This document shows, one piece after another, positions 56,961-64,000 of a stretch of 64,000 bases of DNA. Position 1 is the stretch's first letter, and the number at the start of each line of letters is the position of its first letter. The notes under the pieces are model-generated. The model did no database searches and had not been told where the DNA came from. It was given only the letters and a program-made list of their open reading frames with translations. The position numbers were made by a program, and so were the translations under genes. The stretch is from a virus: IMG/VR virus record IMGVR_UViG_3300037140_000174, positions 1 through 64,000 of that record; one strand, 5' to 3'.

Positions 56961-57719
56961 TCACTTCCCTTTCCTGGAAGGCTTCACAACATCGTCCTTA
57001 TGAGTGAGCCTGAAAACGCCACCAGGAAGCTTTTCAAGCTTGTGGCCCTCACTGGTGAGCTTCGTCAGAACATTGTAGAACTTACCTCCAGTAGCCTCCT
57101 TGATGTCCTTTGATGTCGCCCCCTTTTCATAGAGTTCTACCGCCTTAGCGGTTTTTGTCCCAATGATAATGCCGAATTTATCCTTCGCTCCGGTGATATT
57201 AGCGTAACTGGAGGGCTCACGCTTTTTCTTTGGCTGTTTTGCAGCAGGTTTGGCCACCTTGCCACCTCCCGCAGGCTTCTTGCTCTTTGCTTTTTTGGCG
57301 GCTTGAGCTTCAGCTTCTTCATTTTCGGATTCGGCTTCAGCTTCCTCAGAAGCTGAGAGCTCTTCATCAGACTCAGCGGCTTCCTCAGGTTCATCAGCCG
57401 GCTCATCATCAGCTTCTTCAGTGTCATCAGCTTCTTCAACTTCAGCCTCATCTTCAGGCTCATCCTCAGCCTCTTCAGCGACCTCAGCCTCAAGATCAGG
57501 GAACTCCTCAATCTCATTCTTTTTGTTTCTGGCTTCAGTAGCTGCATTAAACCAATCAGCAGCTTCCTGGGATATGGTATCAAACAGGTCATCGTCCTTG
57601 CTGCACGCAATGTCAAAACCACGGATCAATGCCACCAAGTAATCCTGGCGACTGTCAAAATCTTCCTCCTTTTTACGCATCTTCCATGCTTTACGCAGTT
57701 CTTGCTCAATTTCAGACAT
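56961..57719 (-). CDS. Early protein with very acidic linker and winged-helix-like end
   Basis: A 252-residue protein: helical N-terminus (LRKAWKMRKKEEDFDSRQDY), an 80-residue Glu/Asp/Ala tract (AEEAEDEPEDEAEVEEADDT and on), a basic Lys/Pro stretch, and a C-terminal domain (KDKFGIIIGTKTAKAVELYE, TSKDIKEATGGKFYNVLTKL) that looks like a winged helix. It could bind nucleic acid with the acidic part shielding it. ATG 57719 overlaps the sigma-like stop. Confidence 0.6.
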   Translation of the reverse strand: MSEIEQELRKAWKMRKKEEDFDSRQDYLVALIRGFDIACSKDDDLFDTISQEAADWFNAATEARNKKNEIEEFPDLEAEVAEEAEDEPEDEAEVEEADDTEEADDEPADEPEEAAESDEELSASEEAEAESENEEAEAQAAKKAKSKKPAGGGKVAKPAAKQPKKKREPSSYANITGAKDKFGIIIGTKTAKAVELYEKGATSKDIKEATGGKFYNVLTKLTSEGHKLEKLPGGVFRLTHKDDVVKPSRKGK

Positions 57720-58294
57720 CACGCTTGCTCCTGAAGAAGGGACTTGAGCGTCCCAGTGAAGTCATAGTTACGGAGTTCATTTAGGCGGGCTGTGTCAAAG
57801 CCAAGGATACGCCTTAACCGCATATTGAGGTTTTGGCGCTTTCTTTTGACTTTGGGCTTACCCCTTAGAGCTTCTGGGTTATTCTCAATAATGTCAAGAG
57901 CCATTTGTAGCTCTTCCGGAGCCTCAGCCAACAAGGCTGAGACGTAACCATTGTTCGTCACTTCCCCTATACGTCCGGTAGCCAGTTCTGGTGCATCCAC
58001 CGATGTTTCTTCGTGGACTACACGCTTACGTTTAACGTAGCGTGCGTTATCGTGCATATTGTTGGTCATGGCCATTTTGAAGAGGCCCATGAAAATCTGG
58101 GGTTCTGTAATTGAGGGGTAGGATTCAACTATCTTCAGGTAAATCAAATAGGCGTCTTGGAGCAGGTCTTCGAAGTCATTTATCGGATCACAGCGCCATT
58201 TATTTCTGCTTATGAAATTACAGGACCATGCTCGTATTGGGCCTTCCCACTTTGGCGTCCAGTTAAGCTTCGAGCGTAAACGCTTCTGCTGCAT
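57719..58294 (-). CDS. Sigma-70 region 2-like factor
   Basis: A 191-residue protein. The segment FISRNKWRCDPINDFEDLLQ, with DAYLIYLKIVESYPSI and LFKMAMTNNMHDNARYVKRK after it, has the pattern of sigma-70 region 2 (core binding and promoter melting). A region 4-like helix-turn-helix is less clear; the end (NLNMRLRRILGFDTARLNEL) is basic and helical. GGAGG precedes ATG 58294. It could redirect host polymerase to late promoters. Confidence 0.6.
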   Translation of the reverse strand: MQQKRLRSKLNWTPKWEGPIRAWSCNFISRNKWRCDPINDFEDLLQDAYLIYLKIVESYPSITEPQIFMGLFKMAMTNNMHDNARYVKRKRVVHEETSVDAPELATGRIGEVTNNGYVSALLAEAPEELQMALDIIENNPEALRGKPKVKRKRQNLNMRLRRILGFDTARLNELRNYDFTGTLKSLLQEQA

Positions 58295-58377
58295 CGGCCA
58301 AGCCTCCAATTAGTGAAGGTGCCGACGCTAGCGAATTAACAAATTGGCCGTCAACTTAAATCTACACGAGATCCCAC

Positions 58378-59352
58378 TCATTTGTATTTATCAACGAGCT
58401 TTAGAACTTGTTGTTCAGACAATTCTCCAGGATCTTTTATCCCTTCTGGCAATGCGCCGATAATTACGTTTTTTGAGTGTAGCCAATCAGCCGCATAGAA
58501 AGCAGGTTCAACTGCATCTTGATCAAAGAGAACCACAACCTTTTTGAATCTACGCCTAAGCGCACTTAGAATGCAAATCTGGTCAATACTCATTGTGACA
58601 CCAAAGACACAAGTGGCCCTAGCCCCATATTGCTTCCCGTAATAGTCCAGTTTCAGGGCATCAAAGGGGCCTTCTACTATAAAGAGTGTATCGTCCCCTT
58701 TTTGAAGCTTTTCCTCAAAGCAAACAGTGTGCTTCACTGCTTCAGACGAACTGAGGTATCTGGGTGCATTGACTGGGTTGCTGATTGCGCGTCCTGTCCA
58801 CCCTACCAAGTCACTGTTAGAATCATAGAATGGGATAACCACCCTATCCTTCCAACGTCCGCTTAAAGCACACTGCAATTCATATTCTTCAACCAAGCAT
58901 GAAATGCTGGTGAATCCCCTCCTCTTGAGATAGTTCCAGAACTTCTTGGTTGGCCCATCCTTTTTTACAGTTCTGAACTCTTCAGGCAACTCAAGGGGGT
59001 GGGCTGAGGGAGCCCATTTGTCGGGCTTAGGGGGCTCACTGGTGGCGGTTAAACTGGCCAAGGCCTCGTCAAGGTTGGACGGATCGGGGCGACTGTACTG
59101 CCCCGCTACCAGTTTAGCCTGCCCAAACGAGCATCCAAGCAGGCCCTGGATAAGTTTTTGGGGGCTTTTACCCCTATGAGCACCATTCCTGAGGCAACCC
59201 CAATTCTCAGTGGTAAGGCTGATCCCAAGATGTTCAGATGGATCGTCGTCACCACAGAACGGGCAGTGAATCGACACTTCACCACGCTTGGTGTTGCCAC
59301 TTTTTGTAACATACCCAATGTGGTTATCATCTAGAAATTCTATCCAGTTCAT
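58378..59352 (-). CDS. DNA primase (zinc ribbon plus TOPRIM)
   Basis: A 324-residue primase. The CHC2-like zinc site is VSIHCPFCGDDDPSEHLGIS with WGCLRNGAHRG. TOPRIM follows: DDTLFIVEGPFDALKLD holds the catalytic Glu and VVVLFDQDAVEP the DxD pair. WTGRAISNP lies before TOPRIM in the place of the RNA polymerase fold. It works with the DnaB-like helicase. ATGA overlap with the HTH gene. Confidence 0.9.
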   Translation of the reverse strand: MNWIEFLDDNHIGYVTKSGNTKRGEVSIHCPFCGDDDPSEHLGISLTTENWGCLRNGAHRGKSPQKLIQGLLGCSFGQAKLVAGQYSRPDPSNLDEALASLTATSEPPKPDKWAPSAHPLELPEEFRTVKKDGPTKKFWNYLKRRGFTSISCLVEEYELQCALSGRWKDRVVIPFYDSNSDLVGWTGRAISNPVNAPRYLSSSEAVKHTVCFEEKLQKGDDTLFIVEGPFDALKLDYYGKQYGARATCVFGVTMSIDQICILSALRRRFKKVVVLFDQDAVEPAFYAADWLHSKNVIIGALPEGIKDPGELSEQQVLKLVDKYK

Positions 59353-59573
59353 TTGGATTTTTTGGGCGTATTTACATAGAAACTAATTGGATCCAGGCAG
59401 GCCCAATGACAAAGGGCTAAAAAGAAACGCACTGTAATTGGCCTCCCTGCTTCTGCTCTCCCCCAGGTTCGCCTATCAACGTGAAACTCTTTACTAATTT
59501 CACGGATACTATAGGCCAGGGCTTCACGTTTTTCCTTCACCATTTTGCTGAACCGTTTCCAATCCACTTTCAT
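59349..59573 (-). CDS. HTH regulator (Xre-like)
   Basis: A 74-residue protein with AGGAG before ATG 59573. WKRFSKMVKEKREALAYSIR then EISKEFHVDRRTWGRAEAGR form an Xre-type helix-turn-helix, followed by a dimerisation-like stretch (FFLALCHWACLDPISFY). It is probably an early-gene regulator. It overlaps the dCTP deaminase gene by 50 bases. Confidence 0.75.
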   Translation of the reverse strand: MKVDWKRFSKMVKEKREALAYSIREISKEFHVDRRTWGRAEAGRPITVRFFLALCHWACLDPISFYVNTPKKSK

Positions 59574-60027
59574 GACTTATCTCCTCTATGGCTCTGACAG
59601 CTCCTGCTCTCTGATTGTTATATTTTCCCCGATAAGGTTGTTCAGTTGGCTCATCCAATAATTGAAATACAATTTGCGCTATTGGCATCCCACTAATGAG
59701 CCTTAAGTGATCCCGACTATTGTTTGTGATCTCAAGTGTGAGGTATCCACACCATCCTGGCTCTATAATCGTATTTTGTACGAACAACCCCTTTCTAGCC
59801 CACGATGATTTATCAGCCACTTGAGCCAACAAATCATTGTGCATACTGAAACGCTCAATTGAAGAACCTAAGAAAAACTCGCCAGGGAACAGCAGCATGC
59901 TTTCAGCTACCCGGATATCATACCCAGTAGACGACAACCCATAGGTCATGCCATGAGCTACTGTTCGCTCAACAAACGGCGTGATTAGAGTTCTACGTCT
60001 GCGGATAGACTGCGCACTCAAGATCAC
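59524..60027 (-). CDS. dcd: dCTP deaminase-like protein
   Basis: A 167-residue protein of the dCTP deaminase/dUTPase superfamily, supplying dUTP for dTMP synthesis. Motifs are GLSSTGYDIRVAESMLLFPG, AQVADKSSWARKGLFVQNT, IIEPGWCGYLTLEITNNS, ISGMPIAQIVFQLLDEP and YRGKYNNQ. GTG 60027 overlaps the previous stop (GTGA). The last residues run into the HTH gene and look like extra sequence. An enzyme making dUTP fits a polymerase with a UDG-like domain. Confidence 0.85.
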   Translation of the reverse strand: MILSAQSIRRRRTLITPFVERTVAHGMTYGLSSTGYDIRVAESMLLFPGEFFLGSSIERFSMHNDLLAQVADKSSWARKGLFVQNTIIEPGWCGYLTLEITNNSRDHLRLISGMPIAQIVFQLLDEPTEQPYRGKYNNQRAGAVRAIEEISHESGLETVQQNGEGKT

Positions 60028-60218
60028 AAGGGTAACTCCAATTGAGCTTTACGAAATTCAAAGCAGCCACAATATTTACAGCCTACATTTGCCATATTAT
60101 CGTAGCTATCAAAATGTCGGTAATACGGATGTCCACATACACATTCAGCTTCCTGATCGAAGCTTTTATTCCACACTAGTTCTGTTCTGTGCCTTTCAAG
60201 ATAGGGTTGTTCATTCAT
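60024..60218 (-). CDS. Small zinc-ribbon-like protein
   Basis: A 64-residue protein with two Cys pairs, AECVCGHPYYRHFDSY and GCKYCGCFEF, plus two histidines, forming a likely zinc site. ATGA overlap with the SNF2 gene and GTGA overlap with dcd. Function unknown; such proteins often contact DNA or RNA. Confidence 0.65.
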   Translation of the reverse strand: MNEQPYLERHRTELVWNKSFDQEAECVCGHPYYRHFDSYDNMANVGCKYCGCFEFRKAQLELPL

Positions 60219-61762
60219 AGTCTAACCTTCCCTGCAAGAAGTTGCTTAAGCATGTCAGCACCGGCTTTATTCGATTTGTAGAGCGGGTAGTCAGCAGTCC
60301 TGCGCATAAGCAGATCATAAATAAGTACGCGCTGGCTTTGACCCGGACGCCATACCCTACGCTCGCTTTGTTGTCGGTCAATTGGCGAATCGGGTTGCTC
60401 AAAATATATCAAGTAGTTGGCGGTTTGTAGATTTAGAGAACTCGAACCAGACTTATCATTAAGAACCAAAACAGTACAATCAGGGTTATCCTTGAACAAC
60501 CGTAATTGCCCAATTGGGTCTTTTTGCTTCCCCCAGATTCTAGCGTGGTTGATCTTCAGCTTCTTGAGACGGTCACTTATTATCGTATTCGTAAAGACAA
60601 AATGGTGGAAAATAATCGCTTTACGCCCGAACGGTAAGGATATAAGTATATCCTCCAACGCTTCCAACTTAGGGTTATCCTCGAGCCGAATCTGAATTTT
60701 GTCATCATCTGTGCCTTTCAAGGTCATGAAGCCAGATGAAAGCTGTCTCAGCTTAAGGTATTCTGACTCCACTTCACGATATTGTCCGTCTTTGATTGCC
60801 TCACGAAGCTTCTTGGTTGAAGCCTCGGCATACACATTGGAAGCGTCTGGGCAGTTGACGTTCTTGATTATGTATTCCTTAGGAGGCATGTCGTAGAATT
60901 CATCAATGCCGTAATAAATAGAACAGTTCTTTATCGTCCGTTCCAGCTTTGGCATCAGCTTCTTTTTAAATGTGTGTTTGTATCCTCCGAAGTATCCCTG
61001 CTTACTGTCAAAAAATAAATCGCGGTAAAAGCCCATTGTCGGGCCTAGCGTCTCACCGAAATCAATTAAGTAATACTGCGGCCATAGGTCCTGCAAATCC
61101 TTGCCAAAGGGCGTCCCCGTAAGCCCCATGACCCAATCACACTGGGCTGAGATAGCCCTGCACATGCGGTAATAGAGTGAAGTCACTCCTTTACATTTAT
61201 GGATCTCATCCATCACCAACATGTCGAAATCAGCAAAGTACTTCCTCACTTGCTTCGGGGTTAGCGTCCATTTTGTTTTGCCCTTTTTTGAAGTAGCTGT
61301 CTCACTGACCATCGCAAGAGCAGACTGATAGCAAATAACGAATAAATCGCCAGGAGCAGACATTGCAGACAAATTATCGTTGCCACTACCCAGTAAAGGG
61401 ACGCATAGAAGATCTGGAGCATGTTTCTTTACCTCTTCAACCCAGGTTTCTACGCTAGTGATGTAGGGCACAAATACGATGGCTTTAGGCTTATCACCAC
61501 GCTGCTTCCTATACTTCAGCAGCATCAAGGTTAGCAGCGTCTTGCCACCCCCCATGTCAATGTGAAAGATGAAGCGTTTAAGTTCAAGCAAAATTAGGAA
61601 GCAGGCTAGCTGATGGTCCCACGGCTTGATCTGCCCAAAGTCAGGCTTGGGCTTAAGTTCAGACAATGCTGCCAATAGCTCTTTGCGGGAGCAATCCTTT
61701 AACCAATCAAACGAGTCAAGCTTCCTAGCTAGGAACTCATCTATGATTCGTTTGTTAAGCAT
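60215..61762 (-). CDS. SNF2-type DEAD/DEAH helicase
   Basis: A 515-residue ATPase. Motif I is FHIDMGGGKTLLTLMLL, motif II LVMDEIHKCKG, motif III VMGLTGTPFG, motif V VLNDKSGSSSLNLQTANYLI and motif VI DRQQSERRVWRPGQSQRV. The layout matches SNF2/RapA-like translocases used by phages in replication fork remodelling or recombination. ATG 61762 overlaps the previous stop. Confidence 0.88.
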   Translation of the reverse strand: MLNKRIIDEFLARKLDSFDWLKDCSRKELLAALSELKPKPDFGQIKPWDHQLACFLILLELKRFIFHIDMGGGKTLLTLMLLKYRKQRGDKPKAIVFVPYITSVETWVEEVKKHAPDLLCVPLLGSGNDNLSAMSAPGDLFVICYQSALAMVSETATSKKGKTKWTLTPKQVRKYFADFDMLVMDEIHKCKGVTSLYYRMCRAISAQCDWVMGLTGTPFGKDLQDLWPQYYLIDFGETLGPTMGFYRDLFFDSKQGYFGGYKHTFKKKLMPKLERTIKNCSIYYGIDEFYDMPPKEYIIKNVNCPDASNVYAEASTKKLREAIKDGQYREVESEYLKLRQLSSGFMTLKGTDDDKIQIRLEDNPKLEALEDILISLPFGRKAIIFHHFVFTNTIISDRLKKLKINHARIWGKQKDPIGQLRLFKDNPDCTVLVLNDKSGSSSLNLQTANYLIYFEQPDSPIDRQQSERRVWRPGQSQRVLIYDLLMRRTADYPLYKSNKAGADMLKQLLAGKVRL

Positions 61763-61982
61763 TGTTTTCTAGTTCCTCACGCGTCTTTGCCCCCTTCTCA
61801 TATTTCTCTTTAAGCCGAAGGAAGTAAGCCTGAGCCATATAGACAATTATATCTGGTTCATGTTTTGCAAAAATCCCGCACGTTATCTCCTCAGTAGATT
61901 TTATCGCCCCTTCTGGGGAGTCAAACAGCCCCTCAATTATCTCCTTCATCTCCCGCTGGGAGGTTCTCCCAATAAACGCCAT
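61755..61982 (-). CDS. Small early protein
   Basis: A 75-residue helical protein (REMKEIIEGLFDSPEGAIKS, HEPDIIVYMAQAYFLRLKEK). It lies between the helicase gene, which it overlaps by 50 bases, and the SNF2 gene, sharing overlaps with both. No family recognised. Confidence 0.55.
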   Translation of the reverse strand: MAFIGRTSQREMKEIIEGLFDSPEGAIKSTEEITCGIFAKHEPDIIVYMAQAYFLRLKEKYEKGAKTREELENNA

Positions 61983-64000
61983 TCATCAGTGTTGAGTCCA
62001 CCATGTAAGCACCGATCCCATATTGCTGTGAGATACAGATAGTGATTTTATCCTCATCATTACGGCCACCAGCCACATGCAAACGGGCCAAGCCCAACTT
62101 GTGCTCTGCCTTCGTTTGCGTGTACGTGATCACGGTATCAGCATGGGCTATCTTACTGTACGCCTCAGCTACGTTGTCTGAACCCACTAGCTTTGATTTG
62201 GCTGCGCTGCGGTGGCTTTGGCTTACCACGGCTCCAGCTATGTTGCGGCTTACCAGTAGCCCCCTAATGCGTTTATAGGTGTCATCAATGGCTAGCCTGA
62301 AGTTAGCCGCATCAAGCTTCATCAAATCAGGATAATCAATGATTAGCAGGTCTGGGATAAACCGCTCAGTTTGCTCCAGGTTATCCAAGTATGCTTCGAG
62401 CTGGTTTACAGTGAGGCTGCCAGTGGGGAACTGTTTTATGTAGATGTTATCCAACCATCTAGTTCCAGCCTTATCTATCTTTTTGGCTAGCTTCGCTTTG
62501 ATGTTTGGGTCATCAAAAGATAAAGTTGGTGTGACCCTTACATCTGCAAAGCCACTAATGCGATCAAGTTTATCCTTTTCGAAGTGAATTGTTTGAAAGC
62601 TTTCCTTACGCTTTGAGATGGCAAAGAACGCTTGTAAATACCTTTGAGCGCAACGCGCCTCTGACATCTCAAGCGTGATATGACAAACCCTGACCCTGTG
62701 GATCAGAGCCATTTTGGCTAGGTGGATGAGCGCCCAGGTATTGTGGACAACAAGGTTACCCGCGATGAAATTGTGAGTTCTTTCAACTGAAAGGTCATAT
62801 GTTCTGACTCTACCGGCTTTTTCTATTGAAACTACTTTATCATAGAAAATGCTACCAACTCGGTCATTGCAGGTATAATTGGTTCGCGCGCCTGACAAAC
62901 CATGTTTTCTTATTAGTGTGTTTAACTTCCTCTGTTTGCCAAAAAACAATCCAATATCATCGTCAAACTTAACAATTTGACGCTTTCCTTTTATAGAAAC
63001 AGTCCAACTGCAATATGGCTTTCCAGCCACAATTTGCCATCGTTCCCTTACCTTTGAGACGAGGCCGAATCTGGTTAGAAGATGATCTACCTGACGTGCA
63101 AGCACTTTGCTTGTTGTTCCATATTCAAAACAAGCCCCGGTTTTTTTATCAAAGATGGAGCCGTCACAAGTGAATAGGGCTGATAGGAACTCAGCAATTA
63201 ACTTCTTTTTTAGCCTAAAGATAAAGTCTGGGATTACTTTAGCGTTTGATTTTTTTCCAATTAATTCATTCGTCTTTAGCAAATTGACGATGTTATTCTC
63301 TTTCCCGTGACTTGTGACCCAATATTCTCCAAACACTTTTTTACTTGGAGTAAGGGTGCAGCCCACAGTTTCTGCACAACGGATAAAATCTGCAACTACT
63401 TCATGATCATGTTTCGTGAATGTTGGGGTTGAGGCTTTTGTGAGCCCCCCATCCGCAATTAAATACCCAAGTAGTCTTAATTGCTCGCGAGGAAATTCCT
63501 CATTTCCAAAAAATGGTAGCTCAATTGGAGCTGCAATTGCCTCACCTACCCTAACCTCAGAAGTGAGCTTCCAACCTGATTTAGTTAGAAGTGGATGATT
63601 ATCAGTTAGAGTTACTGTGCGCCCAGTTCTGGTTGTAACCTTGACTACGTTCTTAATCCCATTGAAGGCAAGTCTTGCAGGCTTTGCCTCAAAACGCATC
63701 GTATCTTCATTAAGAGAAGCAACGCTAACTCCTACCATATCAATATTCTGAATTGGCACATAACTGCCATCAGCTAGGAGGACTTGCTCCCCTTCTGCAA
63801 TACATTTCCCGGCTTTGGTGTTGGCGATGTAGAGCCACATCTCTTTACGAGTTGGGCCAAATCCTCGTTTGTCCAACTCAGGTATGCCTGTAGGTAGAGC
63901 AACTGTTGAATTGTCAAGGAATCCAAGCGCTCGCTTTTTATCACTGAGTCGAGTGCCTGGGTCAAATATTCCCAGCGTTTGCTTATTCGCCTTAGATAAA
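61933..64000 (-). CDS. DnaB-type replicative helicase interrupted by an intein (5' partial)
   Basis: The RecA-like motor domain of a DnaB-family helicase, cut by the right window edge. Before the intein the frame reads TGIPELDKRGFGPTRKEMWL and YIANTKAGK; after it, TWALIHLAKMALIH. Excised, Walker A is NTKAGKTWALI. Later marks are ITLEMSEARCAQRY, Walker B DLLIIDYPDLMK, and GAVVSQSHRSAAKSKLVGSD. The N-terminus and possible primase contact are outside. Only extein splicing gives an active ATPase. The frame has no Met before the motor region inside the window except the TTG at 63876, an unlikely start. Confidence 0.9.
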   Translation of the reverse strand, partial: LSKANKQTLGIFDPGTRLSDKKRALGFLDNSTVALPTGIPELDKRGFGPTRKEMWLYIANTKAGKCIAEGEQVLLADGSYVPIQNIDMVGVSVASLNEDTMRFEAKPARLAFNGIKNVVKVTTRTGRTVTLTDNHPLLTKSGWKLTSEVRVGEAIAAPIELPFFGNEEFPREQLRLLGYLIADGGLTKASTPTFTKHDHEVVADFIRCAETVGCTLTPSKKVFGEYWVTSHGKENNIVNLLKTNELIGKKSNAKVIPDFIFRLKKKLIAEFLSALFTCDGSIFDKKTGACFEYGTTSKVLARQVDHLLTRFGLVSKVRERWQIVAGKPYCSWTVSIKGKRQIVKFDDDIGLFFGKQRKLNTLIRKHGLSGARTNYTCNDRVGSIFYDKVVSIEKAGRVRTYDLSVERTHNFIAGNLVVHNTWALIHLAKMALIHRVRVCHITLEMSEARCAQRYLQAFFAISKRKESFQTIHFEKDKLDRISGFADVRVTPTLSFDDPNIKAKLAKKIDKAGTRWLDNIYIKQFPTGSLTVNQLEAYLDNLEQTERFIPDLLIIDYPDLMKLDAANFRLAIDDTYKRIRGLLVSRNIAGAVVSQSHRSAAKSKLVGSDNVAEAYSKIAHADTVITYTQTKAEHKLGLARLHVAGGRNDEDKITICISQQYGIGAYMVDSTLMNGVYWENLPAGDEGDN
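62740..63804 (-). mobile_element. 355-residue intein with LAGLIDADG endonuclease
   Basis: Begins with Cys (CIAEGEQVLLADGSYVPI, block A) and ends VVHN before a Thr (block G). Block B is TVTLTDNHPLLTKSGW, with the conserved His. The homing domain has two LAGLIDADG-type helices, LRLLGYLIADGGL and FLSALFTCDGS. Block F is VRTYDLSVERTHNFIAGN. It sits between Lys and Thr of the helicase P-loop, a common intein insertion site because the sequence is conserved. Confidence 0.95.

Noticed and set aside
57137-57622. Long frames on both strands in the acidic-linker gene
   Set aside because: Low-complexity GAA/GAG runs keep other frames open; products are Leu/Arg/Met repeats.
63774-63965. 63-codon minus-strand frame overlapping the helicase
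   Set aside because: The helicase frame runs through the same bases with recognisable sequence up to the P-loop.

Overview
The window is a contiguous piece of the genome of a tailed double-stranded DNA phage, most likely a large podovirus with a P22-like tail (long portal, P22 gp4-like adaptor, gp10-like hub, three ejection proteins, tail spikes). Genes are tightly packed and joined by ATGA, TGATG and TAATG overlaps. The host is probably an alphaproteobacterium, because a GcrA-type cell-cycle regulator, a regulator family of that class, is encoded at 41633-42268. Both window edges cut through the genome. No integrase, tRNA or CRISPR array was recognised.

Layout. Plus strand, 12-42268: (1) a GC-rich left end with a glycosyltransferase, a methyltransferase and a repeat-rich tail protein (12-3808); (2) a run of five small proteins with signal peptides, one frameshifted (3855-6490); (3) head genes: terminase, portal, scaffold and major capsid protein (6538-17340), closed by a strong terminator; (4) a nonulosonic (sialic/legionaminic-like) acid cassette with a MAF-type glycosyltransferase, an acyltransferase-like protein, NeuB, NeuA, a LegC-type aminotransferase and NeuC (17401-23423); (5) tail adaptor, hub, ejection proteins, collar protein and tail spike (23439-38227); (6) a lysis and small-membrane-protein region with a GH25 lysozyme (38243-41517), then a terminator and the gcrA-like gene. 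Minus strand, 64000-42154: a DnaB-type helicase carrying an intein, SNF2-like helicase, dCTP deaminase, HTH regulator, primase, sigma-like factor, DNA methyltransferase, sliding clamp, lone DnaA domain IV, a UDG-like/PolA fusion polymerase, clamp loader, a possible recombination mediator, SSB, RecA, an exported CHAP-like protein, a PDDEXK nuclease and SbcD/SbcC. The two blocks converge and overlap near 42.2 kb.

How the genes work together. The minus-strand block is an almost complete replication and recombination set: helicase, primase, polymerase, clamp, clamp loader, SSB, RecA and SbcCD. The plus-strand block builds the virion and lyses the cell. Four selfish elements (one intein and three HNH homing endonuclease genes) have colonised it. 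The sugar cassette sits between head and tail genes and could make a CMP-activated nonulosonic acid and attach it to Ser/Thr-rich virion or host surface proteins.

Most notable: the sugar cassette; a 31-residue copy of the major capsid N-terminal arm at the C-terminus of an early-region protein (44716-44811); two probable ATT start codons (tail collar protein at 33763, polymerase at 53878), the second of which restores the missing cysteine pair of the polymerase's UDG-like domain; a 25-copy D-x5-E repeat in the first tail protein; and the cluster of exported proteins. All assignments rest on reading the sequence; no database search was run.
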